Made by a program: the position numbers and the translations under genes. DNA of 64,000 nt, taken from assembly GCA_963693285.1 (NCBI GenBank), contig OY848917.1, positions 31,879,245-31,943,244 on the forward strand, in the 5' to 3' direction. This stretch comes from Xestospongia muta (lineage: Eukaryota > Porifera > Demospongiae > Haplosclerida > Petrosiidae). Every line of letters begins with the position of its first letter. Positions within the stretch are counted from its first letter, which is position 1. Positions 43,001-56,400 of the stretch are shown here, in pieces. The notes under the pieces were generated by a model. The model saw nothing but the letters and a program-made list of their open reading frames with translations, was not told the origin of the DNA and ran no database searches.

Positions 43001-46000
43001 CAAACTGGCGTTCCTCGACGTAGTTTATTAGGTCCACTATTATTCATTATATATATCAATGACCTACCCTCTGTCTAGTCTCCTCATTTCCATATCTGTT
43101 TGCTGATGACACCAAGTGCTGTATGCGTATCCTCAAACCACCTGACAGTATTTTACTACAACTGGATCTGGATCACATCTTCAACTGGAGTTACAACAAC
43201 AATCTTTCCTTCAAAATTTCTAAATTTGGTCTTCTACTTTTTCTGAATAAGTCAAGTTTTCCATTACATAATAACTACCACATGAATTGTATCAAAATCA
43301 AATTCATGAACCACTTTAAGGATCTCAGCATCGTATTTTCCAGTGACCTCTCTTGGACACATCATCACCAGCAAGTAATTACCAAAGCATACCAAAAACT
43401 TGGTCTAATACGCCACACCTTCTCCGCCCTGATTCCTGCCCCTACCAAAAACTCCTCTACTTATCACTCATCAGGTCTCAACTCACTGATCGCTCTCAAA
43501 TTTGGAGGCCTCATCTCATAAAAGATATTTTTTCCTTAGAACAAGAGCAACGTTGTGCCACTAAATATATTCTGAATGATTACTCTACAGACTACAAAAC
43601 TAGGCTCACTTCACTTCATATTCTTCCATTAATGTACACTTTTGAACTTGCTGACATTCTCTTTCTGATTCGTTGTCTCTAACACCCTGATCCCAGCTTT
43701 CCAGTTACTGACTATATACAATTCGCATCCTTTTTCACTAGATCATCCAGTTCTTGTAAACTTGTTCATCAAAGTTCTCAGTTAAATACTTCTCATTACT
43801 CCTTTTCCAAGAGAGTTATCTGCCTCCGGAACGTACTACTACCAATCAACCTCAACAACTCTTTCTCTCAAATAAAATCAAATATAACTAAAACCTTCTG
43901 GAGTCACTTCAAAGCCAACATTGACCCAGAGGTTCCTTGTACATACCACATCATCTGTCCCTGTAACAACTGTTCAAAATCCTACACTCCAAAAGTCTTT
44001 CACTGATCTTCACATACTTACTTTCCTTTTATTTTTACTTGGGTACTAGCACCAAGTGCTAGTACTCCATCAGTACAATCATCGAACTATATTTCATTTA
44101 TTATCATTGTTTTGTCAATCATTTGTACTGTAAAGTCCTCTAATAATAATAATAATAATAATAATAGATTAATATTGTAAGCTTTCTCTCTAGAGGGTAT
44201 GCTTGCAAATAGCACTGTAAGATAGAAAAGATTCTTTGTCATATGTTTGAAGTTTCATTATTGTATAATAAATAGTTTAAAATATATAACAGTTTAAAGT
44301 GCTTTACCAGAGTAACATATAAACAAACAAACTAAATACTTTAACCCTCACCAAGTAGATTAAGTGAGTGATAATTACAATTTGCTACTTATTACATTCT
44401 GTCTTTCCATTCTCAGTATGATTACACTGCTTTATACTGGGCAGCCTACAAAAACAATGTTGACCTTGTTAAGAGGATTTTGGACCATACTGTTGAGATT
44501 GATGTTAAGAACAAGGTTAGTACAATTAAAACTATAATTGTGTTAATAACTATCCCTTGTACAAGTTTGTATTTCTAGTACATTTAGTGTGTCAAATGGT
44601 CCTAAGATTGTTTTGGACCACATTGTTAATCATATATATATATATATTATATATTTGTTTGTGTGTCTGCACTTTTATCATATTATTGTATTGTTGTATC
44701 TGAGATAAAATAGTGGAATTATCTATATTGCTAACAATTGTAGTACTGTAGTTTGTTCATATCTTGCTAGCAAATCACTTGACTATATTACTATCACTTA
44801 TATCTATGTACTCTCTAAATGTAAATCATTGCAAGATGTCCTTAGACACTTTTATGTTACATTTGTATGACAACCTTTTGTGGATACTATATGTCATTAG
44901 TTTAAGATAAAATTCAAATCAATAGATTAGATATAATCTTATGCAGACTATATTGACCTACATGTATAAGACATCTTGCTCTGTTTATTAAACAAGAAAA
45001 TCAAGTGTGTATTATGTAGTAGTATAGGAAATTTATCTATTCAACTGTCATTCATTGTAGCCTCTACATCTTTTGTGTCTTTTCTTTAATGGGTAGTTTA
45101 CATAAACATGCTAATATATGTGAGTACTTCTGTATCTTTACATTATTACCTTATTTGGATATATCAGATTCACATGATTAACATGTTATTTGGAAAAGTT
45201 AAAGTAATAAGATGTACATATGTCCTATGGTTAAACAATAGTCATCCAACACTCTCTTTGATTGCCTGTTTGAATGTATCTACTTGTTATTTGGCAACAT
45301 ATTTACATGTAAATTACGATGATAAATATAAAATAACTCATTTTATAGATATCAGGAGACTTTAAAAAACATTGTGTTTTTATTGGCTCCTGAAATATAT
45401 GTGTCACACACCATATTGAATACAACTATTCAATAATTATTGATTTAATTTAGTAAAATATATTCAAAGAGCATTTTGCACACAATCTTCCTAAGATTTG
45501 GTCCTAACAAGCAAACAATGACAAATTCCTAAATACATGAACATAAATACATGTACAGTATACATCTGTTTTTTTCTCTTTATGTGATGCATTTATTAGG
45601 ATGGAGAGACTGCACTCTATGTAGCTGCTAAGAAGGGCCATACCGATATTGCATTTCTTTTGATTGAGAAAGGCTGTTCTGTTGATATTAAGAATAATGT
45701 GAGCTAATATAGTCTGCACACTTCCTAACAAAGCCACTTACAGTAGTAGTTCATATGTATTTATTCATACATGACTTCCTTTCTTTCACAATAAACATTT
45801 GCTGTTTTTGAAATTGGATACTAAATTTTTATCAATAAAAGAAAATGACACCAGAATTATTTCATTAAGCTAGAGTCCTACAAGAAGAATCTTAATAATG
45901 TCAAAGTTGTATTGATGTTAGCAAACATTGGTATTAACATAAACCTGTGAGGTAGCTAAGGTTTCTGTAAATCTTTGTGGTACTCTCAATCATTTGCAGC

Positions 46001-47384
46001 AAAAGTAGTGTGATATTTTGTTTGTTTTTCCTTAGATAGGAATTAAGTCTTAAATCTTGCAAACAAATGTTGATCCTCATCAAGAATAATTCTAGCTTCA
46101 GTGCTATGTGATAACAATGACATTGATAAGCCAAAAATTGAATTGGTAATTTCATTAGATGTTATGATACCAATGTACACATCATTTTTTGTCCCCCAAT
46201 AAATAAAGATACCAGACTACCTTTTGCCATGATGTGCAGTAGTTGGGGACAAGAGTACCTAATGGAGGGGCTAGCTCATTAAATATCAAGCACATAGAGT
46301 AAATATCAATTAGTTAAATGAGAGTATATCTATTGTTGCAGTAGCTCAAATTGTGGAAGCTTTGCTGCTATAGCTAGTTATAATAAAGTATTAGTTAGAC
46401 AAATGTTAATGAAATATATCTTAAACATGTATTGTTGAACAACTATATAGCAGCTTTGTACTTTGTGTGTGTAGTAGTCTGGGGATGTGGCTAGTTTCTT
46501 GATGTCACAATGCCTGCATCAAGCAGTTGGGCAGACAAGTGGTTTATTTCAATTATATGACAACAGATGTAGTTAAATTGAACTTTCATAATATATAGTA
46601 TATTATCAAAGGTTTGGTACTTGCTTTAGTCATCTCTGCTCAATGTTTTGGTTTCTTGACTTCTTTGTGCATCATATTTTATTATATTTGACATAGTGAT
46701 TGACTTTTCTAGCAACATTAGTGATTACCATATATTTTGTCAGCACTAGATGTCTAAACAAACAGTCAAAAATATCACTGTAACTTTACAATGAAAAACT
46801 ATTATGGAAATCCTTACATAAGTTTTATTTATTATACTATCCTGTATCAACTAGTAGACAGTTAGTTTAAATAGTAACACTTTACATCTTCTCTGTGATT
46901 TTTGTTTATAATTTAATATTGTAAACTTTCTCTCAAGACTTTATGCTTGCAAATACCACTGTAAGATAGAAAAGATTCTGTCATGTGTTTGTAGTTTCAT
47001 TATTGTATAATGAATAGTTTTAAAATTTTAGCAGTTTAAAGTGCTTTGCCAGAGTAACATACAAACAAACATAGTAAATACTATAACACTCACCATATAG
47101 AGGAATTGAGAGATAATTACAATCTGCTACTTATTACATTCTATCTTTGTATTCTCAGGATGATTACACTGCTTTATACTGGGCAGTCTACAATAACAAT
47201 GTTGACCTTGTTAAGACGATTTTAGACCATACTGTTGAGATTGATATTAAGAATGAGGTTAGTATTATTAAAACTACAATTGTGTTAATAACCATCCATT
47301 GTGCAAGGTTGTATTTCTGGTACATGCAGTGTGTCACATGTTCCTAAGATTATTTTGGACCACATACTTGTTATACATGTATAT

Positions 47385-47419
<35 letters not shown>

Positions 47420-50400
47420 CTTTTATCATGTTATTGTTTTGTTGTGTCTGAGGTTTGAAGCCAATGAATGAAATTAACCCACATAAAGTAATTGCTAATA
47501 TGCATGGCAACAAATCATTTTAATTACTACTATTGTGAATGCTTTAATTGAATTGAGTATGACTGATTTTCTGTAACAAGAGAAACATCATTGAACAGCA
47601 CAATATATATATCTCCAACTCCCTAGTTTTCATGTTGACTTGGTAAATATAGTCTTTCACCTTAATACTATAACAGTATCATCAAAATAATTTAAGGACT
47701 TTTACATTTATAATCTTGTGTCTAAAGTCTTGTCATTGGAGATCTAATAGATAGAAAATAGAATAACAATAACCTAATTTTTCTTTATTTGTATATAATT
47801 GATAAAATGGGATACAGTATTGATATTATATCACAATCTTCTTACCAATAAATTCTAACATAGGCAGTTTTCCAATATAGGTGCCCCTCCGGTTGGTCAA
47901 TTCCCATTTTTACTTGCTCTAATATAGTGCTCTGTTTGGCTTCTGAATTATTTTTGGAAGTGTGATTATAATTAATTATAACTGAAGTGGACTAAACTAA
48001 AATGTATTATCCTTGTAAATCATTATGCTATTCTTTGCTTCTACCTGATATGAGATGACATCTATACCCACACATATAAGGACACATTTGTAGAGAAAGA
48101 TATACATCAGGGAGAGGCATGTTTCATCTTCAATTTTGTATATGAAATATTGATACATTTTAAAGAATCATGTAAAGGCTCAGAGAATGTTTCATCACTA
48201 ATCTAGCACTTAACTTTGCTTGGCAATTGAATGATACTATCACTTACTCAGTTACCGCTTCACAGACATGGCAAGACTTATTCATTTGTATTAGCCTTTC
48301 TTGTTTTCACCTTGATTGAAAAGAAATGCTGAGTCATCAAACAACACTTTGTAATGTGCATCATGTGATTAATTAATAATTTGACCACACATTGTGGAAT
48401 ATTAAATATACATATACATGCACTCTGCAGTATAGATCTACACTGGGCACCGCATTGAAGTTAAACTTTAGTGCACTTTTAATGCTTTTCTTTAAATTTA
48501 CTGCCATTGTAATGTCTGAAGTTATATCTAGCTTTACTTTAATAATCTCAAAACTTTTTCCATTCACCACTCTTTCATCCACGCATAATTATGTGAATGG
48601 CTATTGCAAAGGGATCATATCGATTACTTCTTTCTCTTTTACACTAAGTAATTCTCCATCAACTGCCTCCTTGATTTTCTTGAATATATGATACTCTCTC
48701 ACCATGGATTCATAGGAATAGCTAGCCATACTTCACAAAAATCACACTTATGTTTACAACACATGTCTGATACCACACCCATTAATTAATACTTCACACC
48801 CACTAAACATGAAATTTAATACCCACGAAATTTAAATAATAAGCTACATTTAAATAACATGAAAATTTAAACCCTCCAAAATTAGTACCCTTACGGCAGT
48901 GCTCAGTATTTACGTTTGTCTGGACTATAGGCTGTTTTGTTGCACAATTCCTAACAAAGCTACTTATGGTATTAGTTCATATGTTTATATATCTATAGTC
49001 TAGCAAGCTAGCATCTTAGCCAACTGTCAAATCTCTCCACCTCATTAATCTTAACTTTAATCTTAACAAATTAATTGACTAACTAAATTTGTAAAGGGTG
49101 CAAACAACACCCATTATCTTTCCAAATGACAATGATCCATTGCAAATTCTACTTTGATTTAAGAAAGAACTTAACTGATAAAATAGTGGAATTATATCTA
49201 TTGCTAGCAATTATGGCACTGTAATTTGTTCATATCTTCTTAGCAAATCACTTGACTATATCACTATCACTTATATCTATTTACTCTCTACATGTAAGTC
49301 ATTGCTCAATGATCTTAGACACTTTTTTGTTATATTTGTATGACAACCTTTGTGGATACTATGTGTCAAATGAAATCTAAACTATCTATCTAGTTTAAGA
49401 AAAAAGTCAAATGAATACATTAGATATAATCTTATGCAGACTATATTGACCTACATGTATAAGACGTCTTGCTCTGTTTATTAAATAAGATAATTAATTG
49501 TGTATTATGTAGTAGTGTAGGAAAATTATCCACTCAACTGTCATACATTGAAACCTCTACCTCTTATGTGTCTTTTCTTTATTGGATAGTTTGCATAAAC
49601 ATGCTAATATATGTGAGTAGTTCTGTATCTTTATATTATTACCTTATTTTATCAGATTGATATGATTAACATGTTATTTGGAGAAGTTAATGTAATAAGA
49701 TGTACATATGTCCTGTGGTAAAACAATAGTCATCCAACACTCTCTCTGATTGGCTGTTTGAATATTTCTACTGGTTATTCGGCAACATATTTACATGTAC
49801 ATTTCAGTAATACATGTAAAATAAATAATAATGTCTTTATTTCTGTAATATCTTATAATATTGTCTGTATTTGTAGTTATTTCTCAAATTATGACGCTAT
49901 AGCCTCTCTACCCATTTTACATATATCAGGAGACTTTCAAAAACATTGTGTTCTTATTGGCTTCTGTAAATATATATGTCACTCACCATATTGAATACAA
50001 CCATTCACTAATTATTGGTTTAATTTGGTAAAAACAACATATTGCTCACAATCTTGTTAAGCAAACAATAACAAATTTCTAAATAGATGTACATAAATAA
50101 ATGTACAATATACATCTGTTTTTTCTCTTTATGTGATACATTTATTAGGATGGAGAGACTGCACTCTATGTAGCTGCTGAGAAGGGCCATACCAATATTG
50201 CATTTCTTTTGACTGAGAAAGGCTGTTCTGTTGATATTGAGAATAATGTGAGTTAATATAGAATGCACACTTGATAACAAAGCCACTTACAGTAAGAGTT
50301 CATATGATTACATATCAGCAAGCTAGTGTCTTTTTAGATAATGGTCAAATCTTTAATCTTATCAACAAATTTGTAAATACATGAACAGTATAAATTTATT

Positions 50401-53400
50401 TATTCTCTTTATGTTATATGTTATTAGGATGGAAAGACTGCATTCTATGTGGCTGCTGAGAAGAATTGTACTGATATTGCACTTCTTCTGATTGATCATG
50501 GTTGTTCTGTTGATATTAAGAATAATGTGAGTTAATATATGCTGTAATACTGATTAACAAAGCCACTTACGTAAAAGTTCATATGTTTACATATCTTTAT
50601 TTAAACAAGCTTGCTTCTCCTCAGCTGATGGTCAAATCTTTTACCTTGTCAACAAACTGATGTGTATAAGAGGGTCTAGAAGCAAACTAGACCTATTAAC
50701 CTACTGGAATATGTGAATGTAGGACAGTATTCTTGTCTCTAGACTATCACAGCAAATTAAAGTCTTGTATCTTGATTATTTTAGGACAAGAAATATTGGA
50801 ATTACACTCAAGTCTTGTTTCTTGTCAAGTCTATCAATAATAACTAGTTTCAGATGTCATGTGATAATAATAATATTCACATTACTAAACTGGATTTTAG
50901 TGATTGCCACGATACTGGTGTGCATATTATTTCCTGTACTAAGAAAGTTCATGAAATATATCAGACTACACTTCACCATGGGGCATTTTAGTATGTGGAC
51001 AAGACTACCTCAGACAATCATTTTGACAACAGTAGGAGGGGCTAGCTTATTAATTATATATCACTTTATATAATGAAACATAAATGGTGATAGATTTATT
51101 GCATTTATTCAAAATCTATATGTAGTTGTCTTTTTTCTAGTTATATATTTTTGATTATCTAAATATTGAGAGGAAAAGATTAGAAAATTTAGTCTCTATA
51201 GTTTATAGGATATAATTATATAACATATTGCATTTACATGTATACTATATTCTATGTATTAAGTATTTACATCACATACATATATATCTTATGTATATGT
51301 AAACTATGTACATATATCTACTATAGTAGCATCATTACTACATAATAGCAAATGACTTATTATACTGTCTTTGTTATCTTAGAATGATGAGACTGCTTTA
51401 CACTTTGCAGCTTACCGTAACAATATTCACCTTATTAGGGCAATTGTGGATCTTACTGTTCAGATTGATGTTAAGAATAAGGTGAGTATGTATTTAAAAC
51501 TACAACTATTTAATGGTTGATGTTTGTAAACATGCTTATATATGTGAGTAGTTCTGTATCTTTACATTATTACCTTATTAGGATATGTCAGATTCATATG
51601 ATTACATATTATTTGGAGAAGTTGAAGTAATAAGATGTACATATGTCCTGTGGTTAAACAATAGTCATTCAACACTCTCTCTGATTGCCTGTTTGAATGT
51701 ATCTACTGATTATTTGGCAACATATTTACATATTAAAGTCAAATAAATACATTAGATATATAATCGTATGCAGACTGTATTGACCTACATGTGTGAGACA
51801 TCTTGCTCTGCTTATTAAACAAGATACCTAAGTGTGTTTTATGTAGTAGTGTAGGAAAATTATCTACCCAACTAACACTCATTAGCCTCCATCCCTGTGT
51901 GTCTTTTCTGTTATGGTTGATGTAAATAAATATGGTAATATATGTGAGTAGTTCTGTATCTTTACATTATTACTTCATTTGGGTATATCAAATAGATATG
52001 ATTAACATGTTATTTGGAGAGGTTAATGTAATAAGATATACATATAGTCATCAAACACTTAGATTTGGTCCTAACAAACAAACAATGACAAATTTCTAAA
52101 TACATAAATACATGTTTAGTGTACGTCTGTTTATTCTCTTCATGTCATACATTTATTAGGATGGAGAGACTGCACTCTATGTGGCATCTGAGAACAACCA
52201 TACCAATATTGCACTTCTTTTGATTGAGAAAGGTTGTTCTGTTGATATTAAGAATAACGTGAGTTAATATAGGTTGCACACTTCCTAACAAAGCCACTTA
52301 TGGTATTAGTTCATATGTTTTATATCTACAATCTAGCATGCTAACATCTTAGCTGACAGTCAGATTTCTCCACCTTATCAACAAATTTAAAATACATGTA
52401 CATAAATACATGTGCAGTGTAAATCTGTTTATTCTCATTATATCATATGTTTATTAGGATGGAAAGACTGCACTCTATGTGGCTGCTGAGAATAATTATA
52501 CTGATATTGCACTTCTTCTGATTGAGAGTGGCTGTTCTGTTGATATTAAGAATAATGTGAGTTAATATATGTTGCACAATTCCTAACAAAGCTACTTATG
52601 GTATTAGTTCATATGTTTATATATCTATAGTCTAGCAAGCTAGCATCTTAGCCAACTGTCAAATCTCTCCACCTCATTAATCTTAACTTTAATCTTAACA
52701 AACTAATTGACTAACTAAATTTGTAAAGGGTGCAAACAACACCCATTATTTTTCCAAATGACAATGATCCATTGCAAATTCTACTTAACTGATAAAATAG
52801 TGGAATTATCTCTATTGCTAGCAATGGTAGTACTGAGTTTGTTGATATCTTGCTAACAAATCACTTGACTATATCACTATTACTTATATCTATTTACTCT
52901 CTACATGTAAGTCATTGCTCAATGTCCTTAGACACTTTTATGTTAAATTTGTATGACATCCTTTTGTGAATACTATGTGTCATATCAAATCTAAACTATT
53001 TATCTAGTTTAAAATAAAAGTCAAATCAATAAATTAGATATAATCTTATGCAGACTGTATTGACCTACATGTATAAGACGTCTTGCTCTGTTTATTTAAC
53101 AAGATAACTAAGTGTGTGTTATGGAGTAGTGTATACGTAGGAAAATTATCTACTCAACTGTCATTCATTGCAACCTTTACCTCTTATGTGTCTTTTCTTT
53201 AATGGGTAGTTTATATAAACATGCTATATATGTGAGTAGTTCTGTATTTTAACATTATTACCTTATTTTATCAGATTGATATGATTAACATGTTATTTGT
53301 AGAAGTTAATGTAATAAGATGTACATATGTCCTGTGGTTAAACAATAGTCATCCAACACTCTCTCTGATTGGCTGTTTGAATATTTCTACTGGTTATTTG

Positions 53401-56400
53401 GCAACATATTTACATGTACATTTCAGTAATAAATGTAAAATAAATAGTCTTGTCTTTATTTCTGTAATATCTCATAATATTGTCTGTATTTGTAGTTATT
53501 TCTCAAATTATGACGCTATAGCCTCTCTACCCATTTTATAGACATCAGGAGACTTTAAAACACATTGTGTTTCTATTGGCTTCTGTAAATATATATGTCA
53601 CTCACCATATTGAATACAACAATTCAATAATTATTGATTTAATTTGGTAAAAACAACATATTGCACACAATCTTGTTAAGCAAACAATAACAAATTTCTA
53701 AATACATGTATATAAATACATGTAGAATTTTACATTTTTTTTCTTTATGTGATACATTTATTAGGATGGAGAGACTGCACTCTATGTAGCTGCTGAGAAG
53801 GGCCATACCAATATTGCATTTCTTTTGACTGAGAAAGGCTGTTCTGTTGATATTGAGAATAATGTGAGTTAATATAGATTGCACACTTGATAACAAAGCC
53901 ACTTACAGTAAGAGTTCATATGATTACATATCAGCAAGTTAGTATCTTTTTAGGTGTTTGTCAAATCTTTAATTTTATCAACAAATTTGTAAATACATGA
54001 ACAGTGTACATTTATTTTTCTGTTTATGTTATATGTTATTAGGATGGAAAGACTGCATTCTATGTGGCTGCTGAGAAGAATCATACAGATATTGCACTTC
54101 TTCTGATTAATCGTGGCTGTTCTGTTGATATTAAGAATAAGGTGAGTTAATGTATGTTGTAATACTGATTAACAAAGCCACTTACGTAATAGTTCATATG
54201 TTAACATATCTCTATTTAAACAAGCTTGGTTCACCTCAACTGATGGTCAAATCTCTCACCTTATCAACAAACAGATGTGTGTAGGAGGGTCTAGAAGCAA
54301 ACTAGACCTATTAACCTACTGTAATATGTGGAATGTAGGATAGTAGTCTTGTCTCTAGACTATCACAACAAATTAAAGTCTTGTATCTTGATTATCTTAG
54401 GACAAGAAATATTGGAATTACACTCAAGTCTTGTTTCTTGTCAAGTCTATCAATAATAACTAGTTTCAGATGTCATGTGATAATAATAATATTCACATTA
54501 CTAAACTGGATTTTAGTGATTGCCACGATACTGGTGTGCATATTATTTCCTGTACTAAGAAAGTTCATGAAATATATCAGACTACACTTCACCATGGGGC
54601 ATTTTAGTATGTGGACAAGACTACCTCAGACAATCATTTTGACAACAGTAGGATGGGCTAGCTTATTAATTATATATCACTTTATATAATGAAACATAAA
54701 TGGTGATAGATTTATTGCATCTATTCAAAATCTATATGTAGTTGTCTTCTTTCGAGCTATATATTTTTGATTATCTAAATATTGAGAGGAAAAGATTAGA
54801 AAAACTCACATCTTTTAGTTTCTATAGTTTGTAGGATATAATTATACAACATATTGTATTTACATGTATACTATATTCTATGTATTAAGTATTTACATCA
54901 CATACATATATATCTTATGTATATGTAAACTATGTACATGTATCTACTATAATAGCATCATTACTACATAATAGCAAATGACTTATTATACTGACTTTGT
55001 ATTCTTAGAATGATGAGACTGCTTTACACTTTGCAGCTTACCGTAACAATATTCACCTTATTAGGGCAATTGTGGATCTTACTGTTCAGATTGATGTTAA
55101 GAATAAGGTGAGTATGTATTTAAAACTACAACTATTTAATGGTTGATGTTTGTAAACATGCTTATATATGTGAGTAGTTCTGTATCTTTACATTATTACC
55201 TTATTAGGATATGTCAGATTCATATGATTACATATTATTTGGAGAAGTTGAAGTAATAAGATGTACATATGTCCTGTGGTTAAACAATAGTCATTCAACA
55301 CTCTCTCTGATTGCCTGTTTGAATGTATCTACTGATTATTTGGCAACATATTTACATATTAAAGTCAAATAAATACATTAGATATATAATCTTATGCAGA
55401 CTGTGTTGACCTACATGTGTGAGACATCTTGCTCTGCTTATTAAACAAGATAACTAAGTGTGTTTTATGTAGTAGTGTAGGAAAATTGTCTACCCAACTA
55501 ACACTCATTAGCCTCCATCCCTGTGTGTCTTTTCTGTTATGGTTGATGTAAATAAATATGGTAATATATGTGAGTAGTTCTGTATCTTTACATTATTACT
55601 TCATTTGGGTATATCAAATAGATATGATTAACATGTTATTTGGAGAGGTTAATGTAATAAGATGGAGATATGTCCTGTGGTTAAACAATAGTCATTCAAC
55701 ACTCTCTCTGATTGCCTGTTTGAATGTATCTACTGATTATTTGGCAACATATTTACATATTAAAGTCAAATAAATACATTAGATATATAATCTTATGCAG
55801 ACTGTATTGACCTACATGTGTGAGACATCTTGCTCTGCTTATTAAACAAGATAACTAAGTGTGTTTTATGTAGTAGTGTAGGAAAATTATCTACCCAACT
55901 AACACTCATTAGCCTCCATCCCTGTGTGTCTTTTCTGTTATGGTTGATGTAAATAAATATGGTAATATATGTGAGTAGTTCTGTATCTTTACATTATTAC
56001 TTCATTTGGGTATATCAAATAGATATGATTAACATGTTATTTGGAGAGGTTAATGTAATAAGATATACATATAGTCATCAAACACTTAGATTTGGTCCTA
56101 ACAAACAAACAATGACAAATTTCTAAATACATAAATACATGTTTAGTGTATGTCTGTTTATTCTCTTCATGTCATACATTTATTAGGATGGAGAGACTGC
56201 ACTCTATGTGGCATCTGAGAACAACCATACCAATATTGCACTTCTTTTGATTGAGAAAGGTTGTTCTGTTGATATTAAGAATAATGTGAGTTAATATAGG
56301 TTGCACACTTCTTAACAAAGCCACTTATGGTATTAGTTCATATGTTTATATATCTATTGTCTAGCAAGCTAACATCTTAGCTGACAGTCAGATTTCTCCA

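Larger units (their letters stand above)
41714..44166 (+). mobile_element. 5'-truncated LINE (CR1/L2/jockey-like non-LTR retrotransposon)
   Basis: Begins within the last part of the endonuclease domain (FPTHISGNTLD, then DHYPLSF), runs through reverse transcriptase and a C-terminal cysteine motif, and ends in a (TAA)n tail at about 44141-44166. Same strand as gene 2. The 5' end abuts the hAT element. Confidence 0.8.
36131..44416 (+). other. Gene 2 intron 8, expanded by four insertions
   Basis: 8286 nt. Holds MITE-like copies E and F, the hAT element and the LINE. The rest is ordinary intron. Intron sequence broken off near 38817 resumes at about 44164, and 46741-47158 shows the same intron without the inserts. 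Confidence 0.75.
48941..52572. repeat. Tandem exon-intron unit 1
   Basis: First of four near-identical units, 3632 bp from one TGCACAATTCCTAAC landmark to the next. It holds exons 12-16 and their introns. It is the most diverged of the four (for example exon 13 differs at about eight bases from exons 18, 24 and 29). Confidence 0.9.

Noticed and set aside
50765..51073. About 100-codon hydrophobic open stretch recurring at 54381, 58707 and 62334
   Set aside because: Lacks an ATG at its start, lies wholly in an intron, and its older counterpart in gene 1 (about 5230-5530) has several stops. The openness is copied by recent duplication.
53281..53541. Plus-strand open stretch of about 86 codons recurring at 57607 and 61234
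   Set aside because: Intronic, with no family features; the corresponding intron at 45108 differs and is not conserved as protein.
53639..53902. Minus-strand open stretch recurring at 50020, 57965 and 61592
   Set aside because: Antisense shadow of the DGETALYVAA ankyrin exon and its flanks; similarity between copies follows from the tandem units.
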